Part shown: positions 54,241 to 64,000 of the stretch, piece after piece | Layout: each line of letters starts with the position of its first letter | How positions within the stretch are numbered: position 1 is the stretch's first letter | NCBI GenBank assembly: GCA_036346375.1 | Contig: JAYEVE010000231.1 | Coordinates: 62,001 to 126,000 of the forward strand | DNA: 64,000 nt | Reading direction: 5' to 3' | Origin: Guadua angustifolia | Lineage: Eukaryota > Streptophyta > Magnoliopsida > Poales > Poaceae | Notes under the pieces: model-generated | What the model was told of the DNA's origin: nothing | The model's database searches: none | Seen by the model: the letters and a program-made list of their open reading frames with translations, nothing else | Position numbers and translations under genes: made by a program

Positions 54241-54810
54241 GTTGCTCGCAAGTTTCGGCGAGGATGCGGCGAAGACAGACGGCCGGAGTCGAAGAAGAAG
54301 ACCGAAGCGACGGCGTTCCGATGCAGCTCCGGCGAGAAGTAGCCCTTCGGATGCGTCTCAACGTGAGCGTTACTCCGGAGGTCCTGACGGCGACGGAGAA
54401 TCACCGATGGCGACGCAAATGACGGTGGAAGGCTTCGGAACTACAGCGAGAAAATGTGAGTGCTACGGCGGTCCTTGGGATGCGTGAAAGGGCTCGACGG
54501 GTGCGGGACTAAGTGCTTTATACCACCGCACTGGCCAAGGAAGCGACGGAGACGCACGGCGGTGAGTAATGGCGGCGGTTTCTACTCGAACGCGCGGCGG
54601 CGGCGGCGGTTCGTTTCCACGGAGACGAAACGACGTGGCTCCAATCCGTTCGTCCACGCGTGATCCACCAGCACAACTAATGAACCGACACGGGCGAACC
54701 CCCACCGCCCGATCAAGATCGCACGGACGACAACTCAGCGACTTTAGGGTTTCCCGTGGTGCGCACAGTAGTGGGCTCGGCCCATTACTGTTCATTAAAT
54801 TTTAATTGAT
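54241..54810. other. GC-rich part of the solo LTR
   Basis: Several short frames on both strands reflect CGG and GGC runs (54,560-54,620). No protein family recognised; treated as LTR leader sequence. Confidence 0.4.
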
Positions 54811-55094
54811 TTGCGAATAAAAATAATTCCGAATATTCATTTAAATTATTTGGAGCTTCAAAAATATCAGAAAAATTCTAGAAAAATTCTAGAAAATATT
54901 TTAGGACATTTTGAACTCAAATAAAATATTTCCATTTAAATTTTATTAAAACTTTCCATTAATAAATTAATTCCCAAAGAAGGACTAATTTCCAAAAATT
55001 CAAATAAATCCAAATAAATTCCAGAAATTCTTAAAAAAATTCAAAATAAATTATAAAATTCAAAATTAGCAAAATTTGAGGATGTTACAACTGC

Positions 55095-55616
55095 TCTGTC
55101 CACTCACAGGACAACAGGCTTCGAAAACTCATAACAATTTCTATACAACTACAATTTAAGCAAATGATGACATTTTTAGAATCTACAGGAAATTTCTTAG
55201 CTTTCTCTAGTTATTGAAATAGTCCAATTCGGTCTCTAACTAGGCATGCACAGCACAAAACAAAGCTACTGCCAGCAGCAATGCCAAACAGGACAACAGG
55301 CATCCAAACTAGCATAACATCTAAACGGCTAAACTAAAATTCATGTTCTTGGTCTCTAATTAAACTTGAGACAATGATCTACAACTTCTTCTACAGACAA
55401 CCCCTCAGGAAATGCCTCTAGGGACCTCAAATCGTGGCTCCAAAATTAGGGTCTACATAGCTCAAAATTTCAGAACTAACCCCTAGCTCCAGATCCACCA
55501 ATTTCCCTCCAAAATCCCCAATTTCCAAAACTTTAGAACAACCAAACTAGCAGGGTTCCTCCATGAAAAGCAAGCAAACCACCCAATCCAAACATTAGGA
55601 AGCCTTACCTTCACTT
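55095..55616. other. Non-coding continuation of 49,922-51,418
   Basis: Sequence interrupted by the solo LTR, with repeated CAGGACAACAGGC phrases. No gene. Confidence 0.35.
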
Positions 55617-56279
55617 TGTCGAAGGTTAGTGATCAACAACACACTTATATTCGGGTACCTTCGAGGTATGTAGGATCAAACACGCAATCGGGGGAACACG
55701 ATGTAGACAAGTTTGGGTCTCTTGGTCGAGTAAAACCCTACTCCTATGTCAGTGATGTATGAGATCGATGAATAGATTATAGATCGGGAAGACTAGTCCT
55801 GATTACAAGGAAAAATATGAATATGGGGGTGGCTAGTCTATGGCTAGTGGATGTCTTGCTTGGAGATCTTCCTATGCGTTTAGCTCCGGATGGCTGTTGC
55901 TTGAAGCTTCTGCTCAGAACTAGCTTGTGTTCTGAATTAGGTTACACTCCAATTTTACTTGGCTTCTTGACGACGTCTACCCCTGCCCTTATATAGTGGG
56001 TTGGAGTACCGGATCGTGATAGATGAGGAGTCTTGTTACTGTTATGATCTCCATATCGTATTTGAACTTCCATAACTACCGGACATATTTGAGTGGGTTT
56101 CCTCGTATTGGGAATACAATCAAATCCTGCCTTATACGGTGCTATCCCTTCTCCATATATCTTATCCCATTGAACTGGGCTCGAAATATCTGGAGTTACC
56201 AAATGCTGGTAGAGATATATATAGTATGATCTTTGACTTTATGGTGTAAGCCCATATTCCATATTTGAATATTCAATAG
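55617..56279 (-). repeat. 3' LTR of a second Tat-like gypsy element
   Basis: On the plus strand it begins TGTCGAAGGTTAGTG and ends TTGAATATTCAATA, next to a minus-strand purine tract (GAGTTCGGGGGCTAC). Minus-strand CTATATAAGG (about 56,000-55,991) is a TATA candidate. The body resembles grass LTRs with GGTCTCTTGGTCGAGTAAAA near the end. The 5' LTR is not in the window. Confidence 0.6.
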
Positions 56280-56805
56280 TAGCCCCCGAACTCTACTTAG
56301 CGGAGGGTCCGTTTGAGCGCTTGGTCGATTATCGTCAAACTTGGTTTGGTCGAGCAATACCTCGCCTGCTTGTGGTCGAATGATTCGAGCAAGTTGGGAA
56401 TCATTAAGTATCGAGTAGGATATGCAGAGTCAAGCATCCTGCTATAAGTCCAACTCGAATGCTTAGGGTAACCTTACATCGCTCGATATTGACCGGTCAA
56501 CCCGACCCTGAGCGAAGTTGGAACTATTGTCAAAAATTCTGAACGTTAAGCAGTTTCAACATTTATTGTTTCTGTGAGAGGCGCTACGGCGAATGCGGTG
56601 CCATCATTCCACTTTTCTCTACAATCGACGTGCCGTACGGCGAGAAATGAACCATTGTGCCTGGACACTTTTGGCTTATAAATCCTTGGATTTGGAACTG
56701 TAGCCGTTTCATTCCTTCATTTTTAGCCTTGTTCTCAAAGCCTCCGTCTTGCCCCTTCGAGCTTTTTGCATCACTGCGCTTTTGGAGATCTTCTCGTCTG
56801 CTCCA
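56280..56805 (+). other. Spacer between 3' LTR and antisense ORF
   Basis: Non-coding; may hold the promoter of the antisense ORF. No clear TATA box seen. Confidence 0.35.
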
Positions 56806-59330
56806 ATGGCTTATGGTCCTTCTGACAACCCTAAGGCCACCGCACAGCCGAAGAAGGAGATGATGGTAGCCGGACCGGTCTTCAGCGATGAAACCTTCCA
56901 GCAAGTATGGCAGAAGTTCATAATAATGAAGCATCTCGTGGAGCTGGAGAAAGGCAGCTTCGTCCCTCCTCGAGAATTCTTCCACTAGAGACCATCCATC
57001 GGTGAGGTTTATCCGACCTCTAAGGATGAGGATGAGATTGTAGTGTTCGAGTCTTTCTTCCGTTGCGGTCTCAACTTTTCCCCTTCCAAATTTCTGCTTA
57101 CTGTTCTGGATTTCTACGGAATTTACCTTTTTTACCTAAGCCCCAATTCGATTACATTGCTTAGTGTATTTACTCATCTTTGTGAGGCCTTCATGGGTAT
57201 CAGACCCAGCCTCAATTTGTTTCGCCACTTTTACTGCTTGAAGAGATCAACCAATAATGAGGTCGTTGGGGGTGCTGGATTTCACCTTCGCAGCGGCGCT
57301 GCTAGTGTTTATATCCCAGTTCGGATGACTTCTTCATGGCAATCGGATTGGAAGAAACTGTGGTTCTATATCACCTCGCCGGATACAGTCAATTTCCCCC
57401 TGGCTTTTCAACTGTTCTTCCCGAACTCTACTAATCTCTGGACGAAAGTCCCTCCGTCGATGGCGCGAAATGCGCGTTATATCAAGAAAATTGAGGAGCT
57501 AAGGAAGAGGGGCTTAACCAAGTGGCATGTTGCCCAAAATTTTCTGACGCGGCAGTCAAGTCCGCTAAAGTGCCAGGACCACCTGGCCTGGGAGTAATCT
57601 GGGGTCGATGACACAACCAGAAACAACCCTGAGAGTGAGTAACAAGAACTTTGTCTGTTGCGGTTTTTCTTTCGCCAAGACTGATGGCTAACAAGCTGAT
57701 TTACTGACCAATAGTTTTATCAGATGCAAACATTTCCTCTCAGCTTAGCAAGATATTTCAAGGCTCAGAACCTATCCCTTGTGGCGTAGAGGCCTACTCT
57801 CTAACCAATCCTGGACCAGAGGTATGTATTGACCAATCCTGCCGCACCTGGGCATACGTTGTTGTTTTGACTAGTTTTTTATTTTTTTTCAGGAGGCCGA
57901 ACTTGACGAATGCAACGAGCAGCTTGAGGGAGTCACTAATTTGGATGATGAGCCTGCTGGAGATGGCGGGCAAGCATCGGGCTCAGCTCCTACTTCTACG
58001 GATGACGTGGCACCCACCATAGCCCCCAGCGAGGTCGAACCAGCTCAGGAGCAGGAGGCGGCTGACTCTTCTCGAACGAGGAGCCCGACGTCACCGATGC
58101 TTGAGTGAGTAGCAAAACGGCCTTAGACATCACCGACAAGAGCTCTGGACCATGTGATATTCAATCGCTCGCTCGTATGCTATGAGATCGCTTCTGACAT
58201 GATCCAAGAAATTTTAGAGGACCAACTGGCCACCTATAGGGTGCTGATGTGTGAAGTCTGGTAGCTGCTTCATAGGCATCTCCTCGAAGGGAGCCTTCAT
58301 CTACCGAGATGGTTAGAATGGTAATGTCGCTCTTAAGTAATTATTTTAACCTGTTCATAGCCTGGCACATTACTCATGATCATCTTGTGTCTTGTGAGCT
58401 CTACCTTCGATCGTTGACTCCACCAGGCGCCATAAACCTGCTGGCTAGACCAGTCGAGACGGTGGCTACCAGAGCCAAACCGGTTCCGACGAAAGCGTCA
58501 GCCTTGGAAGGGAATGTACGAGGGAAGTATAAGATGGGGAGGTAAAGTTATCTCTTCACTTGCTTCACTGTACATCACCTCCTTTTCTAGGAGAAAATTC
58601 ATAAGAGGTTTCCTACAGGAAGGGTGCGACTAGTGACGCGGTCGAGGTTGCTACTGCTAGCACCTTGCCATCGCCTGACACAATCAAACCCGTTCCGTCT
58701 AGCACCTTGCCGCAACCGGGCATGGTTACACCTGCCACGATGAGTGCCTCGCCTCTGCTGAAGACAGTCACGCCCACTCGGGTTTCCGAGGTGCTGACTC
58801 CGACCACCACGGCGATGACCCTGTCACTACCAGCTCCTTCAGCACCTTTCGAATATTGGTCAGTCTTGAAGCCATAGCTATAGGTATCTAAACACATCCC
58901 GCCACTTTTTCATCTTGGATCTATTTCCCACTTTGCCCTTCCTTTTATTATAAGCTCCTTTCGACTGCTTTTGCCAGGGCATTACGGAGACCTTGTGCTA
59001 CGTCGAATCATTTTGCGAGCAAGCTCATCAGCGGAAAGAGCGACTTTCGGCTTCCCATCCGCAGATAATTCAAATGAAGGACTCGGAGCTAGTGGGACTC
59101 CGGGCGGAGCTGAAGGAATCCAAGAGGAGGATGCCGATCGAGGAGGTCACTGGGGACGAGGATGCCAGGGAGGAATTCGGTGGGGAGGAGGTCGCCGAGA
59201 AGGAGTTCGCCCAAGAGGAGGATTGCCGGGGGCCTAAGGTTTGTGGGAGACGAAACACGTGGGAGCCAAAGTCTATGCCACGAACCTCTTCGATATGTTT
59301 ATATAGTGATCTCTGTTCATATCACAGATA
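56806..59330 (+). pseudogene. Antisense ORF (PF04195-type) of the second Tat-like element, multi-exon
   Basis: The ATG at 56,806 (MAYGPSDNPKATAQPKKEMM) opens a frame broken by one TAG at 56,986-56,988. It continues to 57,597 with FFRCGLNFSPSKFLLTVLDF, ITLLSVFTHLCEAFMGI and RPSLNLFRHFYCL, the PF04195 hallmark shared with 42,350-43,324. Later probable exons are an acidic segment at 57,894-58,106, a Ser/Thr/Pro-rich segment at 58,617-58,877, and a coiled-coil tail at 58,993-59,330 (YVESFCEQAHQRKERL). The element's LTR lies on the opposite strand at 55,617-56,279. The position between pol and 3' LTR, in antisense, is the same as at 42-44 kb. Product role unknown. Confidence 0.65.
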
Positions 59331-59590
59331 GTTCGTAGTTAGAACCATATATGATGGGAAGTTATCATAGATGGTTCGTATTTAGAACCGTCTATGATAT
59401 CATCATAGATGGTTTTAAACTAAAATCATCTATGATATTGATGTATATCATAGACGGTTTATAAAGAGAACCGTTCATGATTCTCTCACCGACGGTTTAC
59501 TATAGAACCGTCAGTAATGTTATTTATTATAGACGATTTTTCTTAACCGCCTACATTGAGGTGTCTAATATAAGTCTTTCTGTAGTAGTG
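59300..59590 (+). mobile_element. CACTA-type 3' end fragment
   Basis: It ends TCTTTCTGTAGTAGTG at 59,590. Subterminal CATAGAYGGTT / AACCGTCTATGATA motifs occur in both orientations. The 5' end is missing. It cuts the tail of the antisense ORF region. Confidence 0.65.
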
Positions 59591-60584
59591 AGAGAAGGGG
59601 AAACCCCAGGCTATTTTGGTCGAGATGCAATAAAGCACATGTACTTGTGGCTTTGGTTCTCGTACCATATTGTAAGTAGTTACAATCTATGGGTAATTGG
59701 ACATTCTCTGCTCTGTTGCTCTTGTGATTCCTTATGTTTTGTAGGAGGAACGATACGTCTATTGTTGATGATCGAGTAGACAAGGATTGAAACGTGTGGT
59801 TATGTGAATTCTTTTATTGCAGGTTGATATATATATTGAGGTAGTGGTTGCCGTTATGGAGTTATCAGTTGGTCAAGTTATACAGATTCAGAGTTATCCT
59901 AATCCTACATTATGATGATCGGATTACCCTGTATCAACACCAGTAGTATATTACCCTTATATCGTGGATAAAACCTACATACGACTTTTGAGTTGGCGAC
60001 AACACGGAGTCACATTTATTCCATATAATCCTACCTGCTACGACACCTACGTACGACCAAACAACGTGTAATGCTTAGAAAAGTCATTACCAATCCGACC
60101 AATCCCGTGAGAGTTACTAACCAATCATTCGATAGACGAAAACCATGAGAAATCTCACCATGCATACCTCCATATTAGAGCTGAAACCTACAGGGCATCT
60201 ATCGATTTTTGCGCTAGTCCAACCAGCACCTCCCCGGCCGTCGTCTGCAGCTGGAAGCGGATCTCATTCAGTCATTCACGTAGTAGAAGTCAAGGTAGAA
60301 GGCCAGGCCAGTGGCACGTCGCCGACGCCGTTAACTCAAGCCGAACACAGGTATATTTTTGTCGAATGCGTTATTGGATTCATCACTTGATTAGGATGGT
60401 TTCTTCACGAATCGATTTGCACGATATGATGTACCTAACGCACTGCATGAAGATGCAACAATCATCTTAATATGCTGCTACTGTGCTACGTAGTACGTAC
60501 AAGGCAACCAGAATTAAATTCTTCTTAATTACCTTGTGTTCTGTGCTGTTTTGGGACGAGCATCCACATCAGTCACCAAGCAAG
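59591..60584. other. Upstream region of the resistance gene, no gene seen
   Basis: Mixed AT-rich DNA. A short frame at 60,145-60,390 has no recognisable domain. The promoter of the resistance gene should lie here, but no convincing TATA box was identified. Confidence 0.4.
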
Positions 60585-61402
60585 ATGGAGATCGTGACGG
60601 GGGCGATGATGACGACCCTCCTCCCCAAGCTGGATGCCCTGCTGACCGACGAATACAAGCTGCAGAAAGGGCTGAGGGGCGAGATCATGTTTCTCAAAGC
60701 CGAGCTGGAGAGCATGCAAGCTGCCCTTGAGAGGGTGTCGGAGGTTCCGGAAATTGACAACCAGGTTATTAAGATATGGGCGAGGGAGGTTAGAGATCTG
60801 TCCTATGACATCGAGGATAGCATCGACAAATTCACGGTGCGCATCGGCGGCAGCCCGTCAAGAAAGCCGCACGGAATCAAAGGGTTCATTGAAGAAAGTA
60901 TGCGCTTGTTGACAACAGCAAGGACTCGCCATAAGGTAGCTACGCACATCAAAGGTATCAAGACCCGTGTGAAGGAGGTGGCTGAGCGACGAGATAGGTA
61001 TAAGGTTGACAATGTTGTCGTCCAGCCCACCACTACAACTATTGACCTTCGCTTGCATGGTATGTACGAAGAATCATCAAAACTCGTTGCGATCGGTGGC
61101 CCAAGTGAAGAGTTAGCTGAGCTGCTGATGGAGCCAGAAGGCACGTCCAAGCGACCACTAAAAGTGATCTCAATTGTCGGGGTTGGTGGTTTGGGTAAGA
61201 CGACTCTTGCTAATGTGTTGTTTCAACAGCTTAAAGGACAGTTCGAATGCCATGCTTTTGTTCCGGTGTCTCTCAAGCCTGATTTAAAGAGAATTCTAAG
61301 TAGCATGCTTCGTCAAGTTACTCAACAAAGTAATGGTAACACTGAAACATGGGATGTTGTGGAACTCGTCAACAAAATCAGACAGGTTCTGCAGGATAAG
61401 AG
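60585..61402 (+). CDS. CC-NB-ARC disease resistance protein, first exon (partial gene)
   Basis: The ATG at 60,585 starts MEIVTGAMMTTLLPKLDALL, the usual opening of grass CNL proteins. The upstream in-frame Met at 60,483 gives an atypical N-terminus. Residues 1-130 form the Rx-type coiled coil, with an EDVID-like motif DIEDSID at 75-81. The NB-ARC starts with the P-loop GVGGLGKTT at residues 199-207, followed by HAFVPVSLKPDLKRILSSML. The exon ends AAGAG|GTAAAG at 61,402, the conserved intron position after LQDKR in many CNLs. Kinase-2, GLPL, MHD and LRR parts are not found before 64,000. The intron may be longer than 2.5 kb, or the gene is broken. Such proteins are intracellular immune receptors. 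Confidence 0.85.
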
Positions 61403-62460
61403 GTAAAGCACTAATCACTCTATGCTTACCCTTCTAAATGTTCAATATACGCTCTTTGTTAAATTGTGCTAAATTTCATATATTTTAGCTAGCTTTTGAA
61501 CTTATAGGAGTTCAGTTAAGAACCAAAGAGCATGTTGTTAAATAACGAAATTAGAGAACTAGAGATACGGATTTAACATAAAAAACTAATCTTATGAGAG
61601 AAAACCACAAATGTATAAGACGAAAAATCACTATCAGAGAATAATTACAAGCACAGGGATGACTGGATTGTCTCAACATGCATACAACTCACCACTACAC
61701 TAGGCGTAGGACCAATTAAAGTGTCCTAGACAAAAACGTAAACCAAGATGAAATCGGCATGGCGTCAGGTGGGGTCAGGACTTCGCATGAGTCAGCGCCT
61801 GAGGGCCGAGTGTGTTTGATTTAGAACCTGGGTCAAGAACAATCTTCATCTTGACCCGAATTCTCGGTGTGACCAAAATATCAATTATCTCCTCCAAACA
61901 AGTAATCACGAACAAAACTGCCTTGAAAGTTCATGTAACATTACACAGAGTAGACAAGAATAGTCTTATCCAAATGCTTCTCATAAAGGTAAATTAAGCG
62001 GATCACCAGCAAATCTAAGCACACAACATTTAACAAACCAGATGATTAAATCTGGGTCTTCATAATTTCATAACTCTAGCTAAATATGAATTCATGGAAG
62101 TGATCTCTTGATCTAAACTGAAATCAATTTTCAAACATCAAACAACATAAGCTAAGGCATCACCTAAGGTGCGGAATAAATATAGGGGAGATCTCATCTC
62201 ATTGAATTTTTCGATATGCTCCGCCTGGAGCATAAAACTTAGCAAACAACGCTCACTAGACAGTAGTTTGCATTAATTGTGGCCATCACTTACTTCATCC
62301 TGCCAACTGCAAAAGTAAAGAAAATCCATGACATGGTCAAAAACTTCTTACGTAGAATAAATGTCCATACGAAAGGAACCCTCAATATGTTGTCAATGGG
62401 ATAGAAACAGATTCTGCAATATAGACCCTTTATGTCGAGTGTTATGACTACTAAAGCATA
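61403..62460. other. Presumed intron or decayed downstream region of the resistance gene
   Basis: No NB-ARC continuation in any frame. 61,723-61,770 is a diverged copy of 1579-1625 (TCCTAGACAAANACRTAAAC ... ATCGGCATG), so repeat DNA lies here. Confidence 0.45.
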
Positions 62461-62574
62461 CTTGTTGATGATCTTGTCACAAGGACCGACGATCTTACGC
62501 AGATTTGTGATGGAATCTGATGTACGGATCAACAAGCTCAACACAAAGAATTTATCCAGGTTCGGGCCTTTGTA
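62461..62574 (-). repeat. LTR-type repeat fragment, left part
   Basis: ATTTATCCAGGTTCGGGCC resembles the ATTATACAGGTTCGGGCTC of the LTR at 44,765. The sequence continues at 63,648 after the hAT insertion. Confidence 0.4.
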
Positions 62575-62582
62575 GCCTGAGT

Positions 62583-63647
62583 TAGCTGGTCCTGAGTTTT
62601 TTGGGGCCCGGGGCGAAATTATAAACGGAGGCTCCCTTAACATAAGCATCAAAATATTTTATACTACCATGTACCAACTAAAAAGATAATATTCAGTGTA
62701 TTATAAAAATTGTTACTGATAAATAAATGGAAGTACAAAAGTGAGATTATTTCCCTCAAACATTTTGTAGAGATAATCTTAGAAAATATCTACTATCATT
62801 TCTAGATACAAAATCATCAATTATAACCTCAACATTAATGTCATCCAATAACTACTTCTCAATACATAAAGTTGTCAGACCATTTAACCTTTCTTGAGAT
62901 ATTGTAAACCTCAAATAGTTCTTCAATAATTTCAACTTTGAAAAGCTTCGTCTTTCAGCTGATGCCACAGTTACCGACATAGTAAATAAGATCTGATAAG
63001 CAACAAAAATATTAGCATAACAATCCACTTCCCTGACAAACTCAAAAATCTACATAGTAGACATTGGTCTATCTGGCAAAGTCATTTGCAGTAATCTTAA
63101 CTCAGAAATCACATTATTTAACTCAAAATCAGATAAATCATCAACAGAGAAAGTTTTTGCCAATTTAGTACAATAATTTTTAAGTTCAATATGATCCAAT
63201 GACTTCAAAGTTGTTGAGCTCAAAAAAGACCCAAACATACCATTGAATACTTAGAGTTCTTCAAATCTGTTTTTCAATTAACTGTTTGCCATATCAACTA
63301 TAACCAAAAAGTAATAGCTTTAAAATTTTTCTCATCTTGTAGAATTGCTTCACTACTGTAATCATTTTCATCAAACTATTAAAGGTTGTTTCGGTTTCGA
63401 CAAAAAAACAGATTGACATATGTTTACTAAAATATTAATTACTGAAGATCTCACCGTTGGATTGATGTGAAATTTTGATCATAGAAACTAGATTCAATTT
63501 AGAAACTAACCTAATAAGAATCAGCTCAATCGGATTTACGGATCTAAAGTTATGACCTTCGCAACTTGACTGTATAAATAGATGATGAGGGTCCTGGTAA
63601 TTTGGGGGCCCGGAGCGGCCGCCCCTCCTGCCCCACCCCAGGGCCTG
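62583..63647 (-). mobile_element. hAT element relic, 1.07 kb, 8-bp TSD
   Basis: The 8-bp duplication GCCTGAGT flanks it at 62,575-62,582 and 63,648-63,655. The left end TAGCTGGTCCTGAG is followed by GGGGCCCGGGGCG. The right end is GGGGGCCCGGAGCGG ... CAGGGCCTG. Joining the flanks restores a continuous LTR-like sequence. Inside are minus-strand transposase remnants. It is an internally deleted, non-autonomous copy of the family at 17,374. Confidence 0.75.
62780..63240 (-). pseudogene. hAT transposase C-terminal remnant
   Basis: The frame at 63,238-63,050 carries DFELNNVISELRLLQMTLPD. Downstream pieces carry VTVASAERRSFSKLKLLKNY and RLNGLTTLCIEK, the conserved hAT C-terminal region, broken by stops and one inserted base. 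Paralogous to 17,659-17,862. Confidence 0.65.
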
Positions 63648-64000
63648 GCCTGAGTATGGTAGACCTACTTGTGCATTTCCTTGGATTGAAAAGTGTTTAT
63701 AAGGGGTGTTCACAATGATCTTGATGCTGGAAAGTAGAAAAAGCCTAACACGGGTGTAAACTAAGCCTTTGTACAGGCTAGAGGTCCCTCCTCCTGAAGG
63801 CTTGGGCATCCACCTGCTTTTATAGCCTGAGTCCTGGCGATGGTTGTCCTCATTGAGTCGTGTGCAGTTGAGTCTCCATCTCTCCCATGGGCACGGTCTT
63901 TCTCCTGGATAGAGGTGAGCGTGTCGGCCGGATTGGCACCGCATGAGCCTGTTGGGTCGCGTGTTTAAACCATGCTATGCCATCATAGCTTAGCCAGTCC
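63648..64000 (-). repeat. LTR-type repeat fragment, right part
   Basis: Continues 62,461-62,574. Contains AGGCTAGAGGTCCCTCCTCC and GCTTTTATAGCCTGAGTCC, typical of LTR leaders read on the minus strand. Runs off the window; no coding region. Confidence 0.4.

Larger units (their letters stand above)
51419..55089 (-). mobile_element. Solo LTR, 3.67 kb, TSD ACTGC
   Basis: On the plus strand it runs TGTCGTGCCCAGAATTTGC to TTTGAGGATGTTACA, so the LTR reads TGTAACATCC ... GGGCACGACA on the minus strand. Perfect ACTGC duplications flank it at 51,414-51,418 and 55,090-55,094. No PBS, PPT or pol sequence lies inside. The size and the TGTAACATCC start suggest a Tekay/Del-type chromovirus, a lineage with very long LTRs. 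The likely origin is LTR-LTR recombination. Confidence 0.8.

Noticed and set aside
54242..54805. Several GC-rich frames on both strands in the solo LTR
   Set aside because: No recognisable domain; CGG/GGC runs keep all frames open.
49922..55616. A second LTR enclosing the solo LTR
   Set aside because: TGTAACACCC at 49,922 is suggestive but no matching end or target duplication was found near 55,616, where another LTR begins.
60483..60584. Upstream Met as start of the resistance protein
   Set aside because: The extra 34 residues are hydrophobic and unlike CNL N-termini; MEIVTGAMM at 60,585 is the typical start.

Overview
This is a nuclear window from a grass (Poaceae) and consists almost entirely of nested transposable elements with two host-gene pieces at its edges. 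The grass assignment rests on the element types: Stowaway and Tourist-like MITEs, a Reina-type chromovirus, CACTA elements with long subterminal repeats, Tat-type gypsy elements carrying antisense ORFs, and a tRNA-derived SINE. It is also supported by a jacalin-type lectin exon and a CC-NBS resistance-gene exon. Species cannot be named from sequence alone.

Layout. 1-1.1 kb: hAT end and MITE relics in front of the last exon of a jacalin-related lectin. 1.4-3.9 kb: a perfect hairpin, a Tourist-like MITE, a tRNA-like (SINE) relic and a small GC-rich reading frame. 3.9-11.0 kb: one non-coding block present in four partial copies (A-D), with a 0.66-kb tandem duplication. These copies are interrupted by a 671-bp MITE, a SINE with an 18-bp target duplication and a Mutator-type MITE with a 9-bp target duplication. 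11.57-17.09 kb: a complete but decayed Reina-type chromovirus on the minus strand (TSD CATAC). A second Tourist-like MITE sits between its RT and RNase H. 17.4-18.2 kb: hAT transposase relic.

18,558-38,280: a full-length gypsy retrotransposon on the plus strand (LTRs about 1.14 kb, TSD CAGCC, tRNA-Met PBS, gag-pol with many frameshifts). Its pol frame ends inside its own 3' LTR, as in CRM-type elements. An 11.5-kb CACTA element (20,451-31,966, TSD TTA, 18-bp identical termini) sits in its leader. That CACTA carries a TNP2-type transposase, a second gene joining a plant En/Spm (PTTA-like) region to a Ulp1-type SUMO-protease domain with a visible H-D-C triad, and a GRF-type zinc-finger gene on the opposite strand. 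Its terminal repeat motif recurs as arrays around a mirror-image divergent promoter in the middle of the element. This is the most unusual structure in the window.

38.3-44.8 kb: a Stowaway MITE, a CACTA relic built of alternating inverted modules, and the 3' ends of Tat-like gypsy elements with an antisense PF04195-type ORF. 44,765-47,617: a complete 2.85-kb non-autonomous LTR element (TSD GTTGT) with a 121-codon ORF and an 85-bp dimeric minisatellite. 47.6-55.6 kb: non-coding LTR-type DNA, into which a 3.67-kb solo LTR (51,419-55,089, TSD ACTGC) is inserted. That LTR contains a cluster of five TGACGTCA palindromes and an array of ACGTGGC modules. 55.6-59.6 kb: 3' LTR and antisense ORF of a second Tat-like element, then a CACTA end. 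60,585-61,402: first exon of a CC-NB-ARC resistance gene. Its intron, or broken remainder, is filled by repeats including a 1.07-kb hAT relic with an 8-bp TSD, and runs off the window.

Most coding regions are pseudogenic. The only frames that look intact are the lectin exon, the resistance-gene exon and the short ORF of the non-autonomous LTR element. All family calls are by reading motifs; no database search was run.
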